Of a DNA stretch of 42,582 nucleotides, positions 5,496-12,605 are shown one piece after another. The notes under the pieces were generated by a model. The model searched no databases. It was not told the DNA's origin and worked only from the letters and a program-made list of their open reading frames with translations. Each line of letters opens with the position of its first letter. Position 1 is the stretch's first letter. Where the stretch lies: NCBI GenBank assembly GCA_027620075.1, contig JAQCEY010000013.1, positions 1 through 42,582 of the forward strand, in the 5' to 3' direction. Position numbers and translations under genes: made by a program. Source of the DNA: Pseudomonadota bacterium. Lineage in GTDB: Bacteria; Pseudomonadota; Alphaproteobacteria; Rickettsiales; UBA6187.

Positions 5496-6947
5496 ATGTC
5501 AGAACATCAGCATAAAAACCAAAGGGACGTTCTTTTGCAGACTATTCTGGAACAGAATGTTGGACGAATGCTATCTCCTCTTGAGCATTTTATCCACAAG
5601 CAAACAACTGCCGCTCTTTTACTTTCTATTGCAACAGTAGTGGCACTTATTTTTGCTAACCTCCCATGGTTTAATCCAATTGATTATATTTCTGAAATAG
5701 AATTGGGATTTCTATTTCAGGGCGGACACTTAACAATGCCAATCGGTGAGTGGATCAATAGCGGCTTGATGGCCTTTTTCTTCTTTCTTATAGGGCTGGA
5801 AATCAAACGTTCCATCATTGCAGGGAAACTACATAATTTACGCCACGTCACTTTGATAATTTTAGCGGCTATTGGAGGTATGGTCTTTCCAAGCATCGTT
5901 TATCTGATGATAAACTCCGGCGGTGATAATGCGCAAGGATGGGCTATTCCCATGGCTACAGATACGGCCTTTGCTGTTGGGGTGCTAGCTGTACTCGCCA
6001 AACGTATATCAGCAAGTATTTCAATATTCCTTGCAGCTTTAGCCATATTTGATGATATAGGTGCTATACTGGTTATCGCAACATTTTATACGCAGCAGCT
6101 ACACTACACACCTTTGTTACTAAGTCTGATCCCGTTTGCATTACTGGTATGCTCAAACAGAATGGGAATAACCAATGGCTGGGTATTTGTCATATTAGGA
6201 GTAATATTATGGTATTTTATACACGAGTCTGGCATTCATGGCACTCTTGCAGGCTTACTGGTTGCCCTGACCATACCTTCTAAAACTTACCTAAGCCAAA
6301 GAGATTTTATTGATAGAGGTAGGCATATTCTTGGTAAATTTGCATGTAGCAATGATAAAAACAATACTATGCTTTCCTCTGAAAGTCAGCATCATTTAGC
6401 CGAAGAAATGCACTCTACGATGAAAGTTGCATCCACCCCCCTTCAACGTTGGGAACAATTATTTATCAATCCAATTGGAATTATTATTTTACCTCTATTT
6501 GCACTCTTTAATGCTGGAATAGAATTATCAGGAGTTGCCGTAATGAATGCATTTGAATCTTCTGTAACATGGGGAATTATAGCAGGGTTAGTAATAGGCA
6601 AACCTCTAGGAATAATCCTGTTCAGTTATATAGGTATGAAATTAAAAATTGGTAGCCTGCCAGATGGCGTTTCCTTTAAGGATGTTATAGGCGTTGGTAT
6701 GATAGCAGGCATAGGTTTTACTATGTCCGTATTTATTGCAGACCTTTCATTTGCGTCTAACCCTGAACTGATAGAACTTGCTAAATTTGGAATTATTGCC
6801 GCATCGTTACTTTCAGCGACTCTTGGGATTGGATGGTTTTTCTTTAGCACCCCAAACCAACGCTACAGGTGGGTCAAATTTGGACGCATAAAGTGGGTCA
6901 GTTTTAAATGCGGGTTGACATCCATGAGCGTCCACACTAGTCCATAA
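5496..6947 (+). CDS. nhaA: Na+/H+ antiporter NhaA
   Basis: This inner-membrane Na+(Li+)/H+ antiporter of the NhaA family exchanges cytoplasmic Na+ for external H+, regulating pH and salt. The paired transport aspartates are Asp186-Asp187 in AIFDDIGAI, matching Asp163/164 of the E. coli protein. The conserved ATDTAFA motif (Asp156) is also present. About twelve hydrophobic helices span residues 37-450, and a 30-residue hydrophilic N-terminal extension precedes helix 1. After GIGWFFFS (about residue 450) the last 33 residues (TPNQRYRWVKF and onward) do not look like NhaA. They are encoded by DNA resembling an IS21 terminus, so the native C-terminus was probably replaced without harming the membrane core. 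It ends the putative tandem-box operon. Confidence 0.93.
   Translation: MSEHQHKNQRDVLLQTILEQNVGRMLSPLEHFIHKQTTAALLLSIATVVALIFANLPWFNPIDYISEIELGFLFQGGHLTMPIGEWINSGLMAFFFFLIGLEIKRSIIAGKLHNLRHVTLIILAAIGGMVFPSIVYLMINSGGDNAQGWAIPMATDTAFAVGVLAVLAKRISASISIFLAALAIFDDIGAILVIATFYTQQLHYTPLLLSLIPFALLVCSNRMGITNGWVFVILGVILWYFIHESGIHGTLAGLLVALTIPSKTYLSQRDFIDRGRHILGKFACSNDKNNTMLSSESQHHLAEEMHSTMKVASTPLQRWEQLFINPIGIIILPLFALFNAGIELSGVAVMNAFESSVTWGIIAGLVIGKPLGIILFSYIGMKLKIGSLPDGVSFKDVIGVGMIAGIGFTMSVFIADLSFASNPELIELAKFGIIAASLLSATLGIGWFFFSTPNQRYRWVKFGRIKWVSFKCGLTSMSVHTSP
6865..6920 (+). mobile_element. IS21-like terminal remnant
   Basis: Two copies of GTGGGTCA occur (6869-6876, 6893-6900), followed by TTTTAAATGCGGGTTGACA. 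Repeated TGGGTCA blocks ending in a GGTTGACA-like sequence are typical of IS21-family ends as I know them. No istA/istB coding sequence remains. It encodes the foreign C-terminal tail of NhaA. Identification is from memory of the pattern. Confidence 0.45.
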
Positions 6948-7005
6948 CTCTAACAACATCCAATGATATTTAACCAAATTTAAAATATTAGGGGTATATT
7001 CAATT

Positions 7006-7173
7006 ATGAATCTTACAAACCTAGACTGCGAAAACATCGCAACATCTGATACACCCTTGAAATTAGGCGATGGCGGTGGAATGTTTCTGCACGTTATGTC
7101 TAATGGAAAGAAATATCGGCGACTTAAATATCGTTTTTTGGGGGTAGAAAAACTTCTTGCCTTGGGGCTATAG
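7006..7173 (+). pseudogene. Tyrosine integrase N-terminal remnant (DUF4102 type)
   Basis: This 55-residue frame begins MNLTNLDCENI and contains LKLGDGGGMFLHV and YRRLKYRFLGVEKLLALGL. This pattern (x-L-x-D-G-x-G-x-x-L-x-V ... W-x-x-x-Y-x-x-x-G-K-x-x-x-L-x-L-G) is the arm-binding domain at the start of P4/CP4-type phage integrases. The sequence stops at LALGL, exactly where a Y-P usually follows, and the catalytic domain is gone. It sits just right of the IS21-like end, marking the edge of the accessory block. Confidence 0.65.
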
Positions 7174-7304
7174 GTCCACTTCTCCGTTTTAAAGAACAAA
7201 ATATTAATCAAATAGCCTTCAACACTGAAAAAAACCGCATTCGTTCTCAAGTTCATTTCTCCTTTGTTAGTGCAAGCCGTGATAACCCTTTTATTAAATT
7301 CTGA
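7164..7304 (+). pseudogene. C-terminal fragment of an unidentified protein
   Basis: A frame with no start, overlapping the integrase remnant end, reads GAIGPLLRFKEQNINQIAF and ends NPFIKF followed by a stop. Alternating polar and hydrophobic residues and a terminal Phe are compatible with the last strands of an outer-membrane barrel, but the match is only by character. Low confidence. Confidence 0.25.
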
Positions 7305-7407
7305 CTAACATATTAAAAGCTAATGTGTGTAATAAAATCGACACATTTTTATGGCATAATGAATCTTTATTAAGTTTTTAACTATTTCTTATATTTACAT
7401 ATTGTGT

Positions 7408-8685
7408 ATGCCTAGAAAGAAACCGCCTTTTGACTTATCTTTAATTCCAACCGTTCCCGAGGGTGGAGTACAAATCCTTGAAGAACAGCCACAAATCCCT
7501 GATGATGCAAGTGTTGTTACAGCACAGGATGTAAGAATTATTGACTCGGAAAACGATTTTATAGGTGAGGACGGGATTCCGATTGCACCTATTGCAAATC
7601 AACATTTAGCAACTGCGAATGTACGAAGGGAATCAAGAGGAATAGCTGACACGGCTATAATATCCGGTGCGTTAACTACAATTTCTGCACTGGCCGGTGC
7701 TGTAATAGGAGTTGGCGTAGAGACCGCAGAAATAATTAAAACTCCAAGTGAATATCAATCAGATGAATATGAAGATGATCTCGCCGACAGTTCAATAAAA
7801 TACGGCGTTGTTGGAGCAGAAATAGGCGGAGCTTTAGGTCTTATGACCAGCCTTATACTCTCTAGATGTGTTTCTGATTTTGGTGATTTTAATGAACATA
7901 TTCGTAACCGTATTTCCCAAGGCATAAGAGAAAGCCGGCAAGATATGCAACAAAACTTCCAACAAATGAGAGAAGGCTGGCAACAATTCACAGAATTATT
8001 TTCAGGGAACAGAACAACCGGTGAACATGAAACAAGTTCCAACTCACCGGAAGACGTTGAATTAGGAATAAGACAAATCAGAGGTGAGCATGGTGCTTTT
8101 GCAAGCTCTCCAAGAACACATGCCGGCTTACCACAAGGCTTTAGTCAAAGACAAAATATTGCAGAAGTCAAAGCAGCACTTGCAAGACGGCACGAGTCCC
8201 CCCAAAGAAAACAGACACCGCCACAAGCAGAAGTAATGCCGACACCTGACAATGAATCATTAGACAAAAAACCTGCGGCAAAAGAGTCTAAGAGAATTGA
8301 GGATTATGACGCATCTTTAGCCATAGCAAGCATGCCGATGAACATAGATGATGATAATAGAAGCACCTCCTCTATAGATAGTACGCAAAAAGTAAATATT
8401 AGTATTTTAAAAAAGCCACCTCCCGTAGCTAGTCTAAGAGGTTCAAATGAAGAAGAAAAAGAGGAAGAAAAAGAGGAAGAAAAGGCACCGGAGATAAAAA
8501 ATAATTACGAATCACCTTCTAATGTTGAATTTAACTACCGCAAAGAAGGATTCAGAGGTAGAGAGTCTTATCGAAAAGAAGTAAAACGAGATTCGGATGA
8601 TGACTTTAGTGTTAGCTCGACAGAGTCGACTACATGGAGAGATAACTATAACAAGTCTTCCCCGGATAGCAACAAAAAACGCTAA
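7408..8685 (+). CDS. Hypothetical effector-like protein with two hydrophobic Gly/Ala segments
   Basis: I chose ATG at 7408. An in-frame TTG two codons earlier is possible, and neither has a strong ribosome site. The 425-residue product has a Pro-rich start, then two Gly/Ala-rich hydrophobic stretches (about residues 80-107, around ALTTISALAGAVIGVGV, and about 132-155, GVVGAEIGGALGLMTSLIL) resembling glycine-zipper membrane hairpins. A Gln-rich amphipathic helix follows (QDMQQNFQQMREGWQQF), then a long disordered, charged C-terminal half with an EEEKEEEKEEEK run. No enzymatic motif is seen. The architecture fits a secreted or membrane-inserting host-interaction protein of an intracellular bacterium, but that is inference. 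Family not recognised. Confidence 0.7.
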   Translation: MPRKKPPFDLSLIPTVPEGGVQILEEQPQIPDDASVVTAQDVRIIDSENDFIGEDGIPIAPIANQHLATANVRRESRGIADTAIISGALTTISALAGAVIGVGVETAEIIKTPSEYQSDEYEDDLADSSIKYGVVGAEIGGALGLMTSLILSRCVSDFGDFNEHIRNRISQGIRESRQDMQQNFQQMREGWQQFTELFSGNRTTGEHETSSNSPEDVELGIRQIRGEHGAFASSPRTHAGLPQGFSQRQNIAEVKAALARRHESPQRKQTPPQAEVMPTPDNESLDKKPAAKESKRIEDYDASLAIASMPMNIDDDNRSTSSIDSTQKVNISILKKPPPVASLRGSNEEEKEEEKEEEKAPEIKNNYESPSNVEFNYRKEGFRGRESYRKEVKRDSDDDFSVSSTESTTWRDNYNKSSPDSNKKR

Positions 8686-8786
8686 TTAGCTAACACCGGC
8701 TCGAATCCCTAAATCATACTCATACCGACAATTTACCATTTGCAATTGGTACGCACAGTTACAATAACGGGGTACAATATTGCTAT

Positions 8787-9449
8787 TTAATACTTAAAAT
8801 GTATCTTGTCGGAAAGTTCGTTAGGGTTATCGCCTTGTAAGGGGCAATGTTCTTTAAGAAGCTCTCCGCATTTATTGATACCCTCAACAAGTCCTCTAGC
8901 AGCGTCTTTATTTTTCAACCCGTTGACTATAGAAGCACATATATCATCCCATTTTTTCCGGCTGATATTAATAGACCTGTCCGGTCTTACCACAACCGCA
9001 TGTTCAAAAAGAGAAATATAAATAAGTACTCCCGTAGCACCTTTGGTATTTCCGATAGCATATTCATAGAAACACTCACTTGCTCTATGATTTACCTCTT
9101 CAAATATTTCTTTTTTTCCCAAGAAAGGTAATTTTAGAACGGGAATATAAGTCGCCATCGCCGAACCTATCTCAAAACCTGCGATAACTATAGCAATACT
9201 TGCTAACAGCCCGTAAGCAGGGCTACTTTCAGTAAAGAACGGTGTGAACTTCCAGCCTATCACGAAAAAAACCACTATCAGTAATAGACCGAATATATCT
9301 TCAGCTCTATCATAGCGACCTGAATCTTTCGCAACTACTATTACTATTTCACCGGAAGTATCTTTTTCTGCCTCGGCTACAGCCGCTTTGACAGCTTTTT
9401 GTCCTTCCTCATCTATAAATTTACTTATATTTTTTGTTTTTTTTACCAT
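8787..9449 (-). CDS. TPM-domain membrane protein (cytoplasm-facing paralogue)
   Basis: This 220-residue protein has a TPM domain (YgcG/Psb32-type fold), identifiable from AVAEAEKDTSGEIVIVVAKDS near the N-terminus and the later RASECFYEY ... GVLIYISLFEHAVVVRPDRSI segment. Two membrane helices are inserted in the domain (about residues 53-72 and 79-98). There is no signal peptide. It starts inside the last codons of the upstream TPM gene (7-bp overlap), so the two are translationally coupled. Paired TPM genes often travel with lemA, but none is seen here. The biochemical role of the family is unsettled; proposed roles include membrane or photosystem quality control. Confidence 0.8.
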   Translation of the reverse strand: MVKKTKNISKFIDEEGQKAVKAAVAEAEKDTSGEIVIVVAKDSGRYDRAEDIFGLLLIVVFFVIGWKFTPFFTESSPAYGLLASIAIVIAGFEIGSAMATYIPVLKLPFLGKKEIFEEVNHRASECFYEYAIGNTKGATGVLIYISLFEHAVVVRPDRSINISRKKWDDICASIVNGLKNKDAARGLVEGINKCGELLKEHCPLQGDNPNELSDKIHFKY

Positions 9450-10228
9450 GAACCTGTTGCTCCTCCTCCACCGCCGAATCCACCTCCGAACCCGCCGCCA
9501 CCGCCGCCGCCACTATTGCGACCTAATATTGCCAATAATAAGAACATAATACCGATGATAGCACCGATAGCAATAAGTACCTTCCACCCCCATCCCGAAC
9601 GACCGTCTTTAATTATGGAATGAATAATAGCTACAACAAGCAACCCGCCTATTATCATAAACAAAATATTCATTCCCCCCATGTCACTAACCTTATCAGC
9701 CACAGTCGGCTTAGGCAGACCAAGTCCTCGTGCTACGGAGTCCAGACCCTTAACTCCTTTTAATATCCCGAGCGAATAATCCCCCCTTTTAAATTCAGGA
9801 ATTATCAATGACTGCATTATCTCTTCAGCTTCATTGTTATATTGGTTGTTCCAGCCGGCTCCAAACTCTATCCTTGCTTTTCTATCCCCCGTAGACACCA
9901 GTAATAAAATACCGAAATTCCTGTCTTTATAACCTACTCCCCATTCATCGAATAACTCCCGTGCATATTGCTCTATAGACATATTAGACGCTTTATATGT
10001 TATCAATGAAGGTATGGTGACTACTATTATAGGGATTTTTTCCTCATTCAACAAAGTAGCGGCTATATTGTTCAACTCCTGTGCCTGAGAACTTTGTATA
10101 ATATCGGCTTCATCCACATAAAAGCTGTTTTTTTCAGGTTTTTGAGGAAATTCAACTGCGGATACCGGCTCAGCAACTATTATAAGCACTATCAGGAACA
10201 AATTTACTAAACACAGCCTTATATTCAT
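9443..10228 (-). CDS. YgcG-type TPM-domain protein with Gly-rich C-terminus
   Basis: I chose ATG at 10228, since AGGGG lies five bases upstream; an in-frame GTG is two codons earlier. The product has a signal peptide (residues 1-24), an extracytoplasmic TPM domain (FYVDEADIIQ, then EKIPIIVVTIPSL, then YKDRNFGILLLVSTGDRKARIEFG), two C-terminal membrane helices (around GGMNILFMIIGGLLVVAII and KVLIAIGAIIGIMFLLLAI), and a tail of Gly and Phe ending ATGSW. This is the typical YgcG layout. Its stop overlaps the start of the second TPM gene. Probably anchored in the inner membrane with the domain in the periplasm. Confidence 0.85.
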   Translation of the reverse strand: MNIRLCLVNLFLIVLIIVAEPVSAVEFPQKPEKNSFYVDEADIIQSSQAQELNNIAATLLNEEKIPIIVVTIPSLITYKASNMSIEQYARELFDEWGVGYKDRNFGILLLVSTGDRKARIEFGAGWNNQYNNEAEEIMQSLIIPEFKRGDYSLGILKGVKGLDSVARGLGLPKPTVADKVSDMGGMNILFMIIGGLLVVAIIHSIIKDGRSGWGWKVLIAIGAIIGIMFLLLAILGRNSGGGGGGGFGGGFGGGGGATGSW

Positions 10229-10375
10229 CAGCACCCCTATCCTGTACGTTTTATCTTTTTAGCAGTTTTTTGATTTTATAAAAAAACTAATAAATTAAAG
10301 TTAACGTTCCGATTTATTTATCCGTTAAATTGTGATAATCATATCAATATCAGATTAAACTTAAAGGAAAAATCC

Positions 10376-11362
10376 TTGGATAAAAAAACAGATGATTCCC
10401 GACAAAATGAAAAGTTATTAAAAAGAACTATGCGGCTGACTATGGACGGAGCTGCTATGTCGGCTTTTAACGTAACCTTGGGTCATCCGCTTGATACCGT
10501 AAAAACATACGCCCAAAAACAAAATCAGGATTTTTATCATGCCGCAAGGAACGTTTTCGGGCATGGCTCGTCATATAACGGTATGCAGAATTTATATAAG
10601 GGCTTAACCCCTAATATTACAAGACAGATAGTAAATACTACATGGCGGGTTCCTTTAACCACACTTGCACCGCAGGCATTTGCAGATACTTTTTCAATGA
10701 CTGACGAAAACGGTAAACCTACTCAAAAAGCTAATATAGCGGCATCATTTTTAGTTACCGGTCCTGTAGATGTTACCTTATCAAACGGTTTTGAGTTAGC
10801 TAAAGTAACCAAACAAACCGGAGGTACTTACGGAAAAATATATGAAAGTTTCAAAGAAAAGGGAGGAACGCCCAAAGCTTTTTGTTCAACTTTGATGAAA
10901 GGTTCAGTTCCGTCATATTGGAAAAGTGCCGTAGGGTATAGTGCGTTATTTGTTGTTCACAAAATTGATAATGATATTAACAAAAAACTTAACCCTGAAA
11001 GTGCGTCTTCTTCTAATAATACAACGCCGATTTCTGCGGCGGCGGCATCGGTAATAAAAGTATCTATTACAAACCCTCTGGACGTAATTAAGACACGCAA
11101 GCAGTCATTAGGCAGCGATGAAGGTGTATCAATGGCCTCAACCGCATCAAAAATAATGCGGGAAGAGGGTGTAAAGGCATTCTACAGAGGAATGGCTCCA
11201 CGCTTTTTTCACGGCTATCTGACCGCCTTTGCGGGAATGCAGATAATGAAATTAAGCAATAAATATTCACAACAGGACGGTGCGGATTTTAATACATCAC
11301 ATGCCCAATCGGTTTTAGAAAAAAGAACGGAATCCGAACAAAATCAAAATATTTCAAGATAG
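10376..11362 (+). CDS. Mitochondrial carrier family (SLC25-like) protein
   Basis: The protein (328 residues, start TTG with AAAGGA 8 bases upstream; next ATG is at 10431) shows the tripartite layout of mitochondrial carriers. Repeat 1 has PLDTVK at 38-43 and YKGLTPNITRQ at 74-84. Repeat 2 is degenerate, with PVDVTL at 130-135 and LMKGSVPSYWK at 173-183. Repeat 3 has PLDVIKTR at 234-241 and FYRGMAPRFFHG at 269-280. These are the Px[DE]xx[KR] signature and the following [YF]xG motif. The family is essentially eukaryotic and acts in organelle inner membranes. A known bacterial case is the Legionella effector LncP. A charged 30-residue tail (after about 298) could hold a secretion signal. No secretion genes are adjacent. 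Substrate unknown. Confidence 0.85.
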   Translation: MDKKTDDSRQNEKLLKRTMRLTMDGAAMSAFNVTLGHPLDTVKTYAQKQNQDFYHAARNVFGHGSSYNGMQNLYKGLTPNITRQIVNTTWRVPLTTLAPQAFADTFSMTDENGKPTQKANIAASFLVTGPVDVTLSNGFELAKVTKQTGGTYGKIYESFKEKGGTPKAFCSTLMKGSVPSYWKSAVGYSALFVVHKIDNDINKKLNPESASSSNNTTPISAAAASVIKVSITNPLDVIKTRKQSLGSDEGVSMASTASKIMREEGVKAFYRGMAPRFFHGYLTAFAGMQIMKLSNKYSQQDGADFNTSHAQSVLEKRTESEQNQNISR

Positions 11363-11427
11363 CACCTCGGCTAGCAGGGTTTGTACCCTACCTTTGCCGG
11401 AGAACCCGTACTACAAATATAAACTCA

Positions 11428-11622
11428 TTAAAGCCTTTTTGAATTTTGCAGTTCTTTTACCTTTTGTTCAAGAGTCTCAATTATATCAAGCCCTAGTTGT
11501 TCGGTCTCAAACTTTTCTAGCGGGCTATTATCGCCGTTTAACCGCATCTCAACAACTCTTGGATGCTGTTTTTTATATTTCGCAATAGCCTTGTTTAGTT
11601 CTTCTTGTGTAAGTTTTGTCAT
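11428..11622 (-). CDS. Small helical protein (64 aa)
   Basis: I chose ATG at 11622 (MTKLTQEELNKAIAKYKK), with AAGGG about six bases upstream. The open frame continues further upstream, but that part overlaps a series of DNA hairpins and looks non-coding. The product is soluble and charged, with an N-terminal helix and a C-terminal coiled-coil-like helix (LDIIETLEQKVKELQNSKRL). The middle piece RVVEMRLNGDNSPLE could be a strand-turn. Size and composition resemble small DNA-binding or antitoxin-like proteins, but no toxin partner is adjacent. Family not recognised. Confidence 0.5.
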   Translation of the reverse strand: MTKLTQEELNKAIAKYKKQHPRVVEMRLNGDNSPLEKFETEQLGLDIIETLEQKVKELQNSKRL

Positions 11623-11653
11623 AACTACCCTTGTATTTGTCATATTAAACAAA

Positions 11654-11768
11654 ACGGCACTAAGATTGCTCTTGAGTGCCGAGGGGTTTGCAAAATCTAT
11701 CCAAGGAAAGACCATGACGCTTTTAGCGTAAGCCTGTTGTATAACGCCATCCCCTCGACATAGTCGAG
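11654..11768. other. Cluster of short DNA hairpins, non-coding
   Basis: Three inverted repeats lie within 115 bp: CGGCACT...AGTGCCG (11654-11680), ACGCT-TTT-AGCGT (11717-11729) and CTCGAC-ATA-GTCGAG (11754-11768). GC content is higher than the surroundings. It may be a structured RNA leader for the 64-residue gene, a repeat unit or a decayed recombination site. I could not match it to a known element. The rest of 11623-11944 holds nothing recognisable. Confidence 0.4.
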
Positions 11769-11944
11769 AAAATAGCTTTTTGTTAACGATGCTGCTTTGA
11801 CACCGCCTTGAATTTAGAGGTTGCAACGCCCCGGAAGACAACACGCCTTCCAATTCAGAAAACTATAGAATGTTGTAGTGTATTGCAATTGTTTTTGTTT
11901 TAATATAAATGAAAATTGTAACTCCCCCTTCGGGAAGGAGTATA

Positions 11945-12604
11945 TTAGTATTCAAGATCACGAATTTTCTGCAATAATTCAATGAGATGATGAATTTGTG
12001 TTGAAGGATTTTTTTGACCAGTTTCTTTAGAATCTTGTTCTAGCTTGTTAGAGTTTGTAACTGCTTTATCTGTTAATGGAAAAAAAACTTCAAAATTGGA
12101 TTTGTTGCTTTTACTATAATCTTCACATCTATTATCTTTTAGTTTTTTATTTAGATCTGGAAGAAGGTCATCATAAATAAGGTATGATTTTGTCGTATAC
12201 CCAAAATGAATAAGAAGCCATAACTCAAAACATGGATAAGATTCTATTGTTCTTAATTTGGTTCTCTTTCCTTTTTTTGGCTTCCAGCTTCTTGCTTTAT
12301 CTATTGCTTCATGAAATTTTTCATGCCTATCCCTGTCAATAACACATAATGCTTCGTCATAATCAGATGATTTTTCTTCACAAACTTTTATTGCATGCTC
12401 AACAACACTCTGAGGGGCAGAACCGCAATCACCGCTAACTTCAACTTTCCCAATTATACGATATTTTTTGCAAATATTTTTAAAATACGTAACAGAAGAC
12501 TTGCTATCTTCACAAACTATCAATACTTTTGCTCGTTCATTACGCTCTTTTTCTTCATGAACCCTTCTAAGTTCTTTCCTTTTTTTGAATAACTGGTCAG
12601 ACAC
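11945..12604 (-). CDS. rloB: RloB-like TOPRIM protein (AbiLii-like)
   Basis: I chose GTG at 12604 because GGAGG lies seven bases upstream, formed by the last codons of rloA. The product has 219 residues, usual for RloB. After a basic start (KKRKELRRVHEEKERNERA) comes the TOPRIM-like core: VLIVCEDSKSSVTYF with a metal-binding Glu, and CVIDRDRHE supplying the Asp-x-Asp pair. The conserved YPCFELWLLIHF segment of the family follows. It acts with the adjacent ATPase. RloA/RloB pairs were first noted in restriction loci, are equivalent to the AbiL abortive-infection genes, and parallel the ATPase-plus-TOPRIM PARIS system. Nuclease activity is inferred from the fold. Confidence 0.85.
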   Translation of the reverse strand: MSDQLFKKRKELRRVHEEKERNERAKVLIVCEDSKSSVTYFKNICKKYRIIGKVEVSGDCGSAPQSVVEHAIKVCEEKSSDYDEALCVIDRDRHEKFHEAIDKARSWKPKKGKRTKLRTIESYPCFELWLLIHFGYTTKSYLIYDDLLPDLNKKLKDNRCEDYSKSNKSNFEVFFPLTDKAVTNSNKLEQDSKETGQKNPSTQIHHLIELLQKIRDLEY

Positions 12605-12605
12605 G

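Noticed and set aside
8690-8720. tRNA gene near GGCTCGAATCCC
   Set aside because: Only a T-loop-like string; no cloverleaf can be formed.
9399-9623. Pro-rich plus-strand frame opposite the TPM gene
   Set aside because: It is the complement of the Gly-rich tail of the real minus-strand gene.
11622-11853. N-terminal extension of the 64-residue protein
   Set aside because: It runs through palindromic non-coding DNA and a good ribosome site precedes the internal ATG.
11640-11880. Integron attC site
   Set aside because: Fragments such as GGCGTTATA look attC-like, but the paired core boxes and complementary arms could not be completed.
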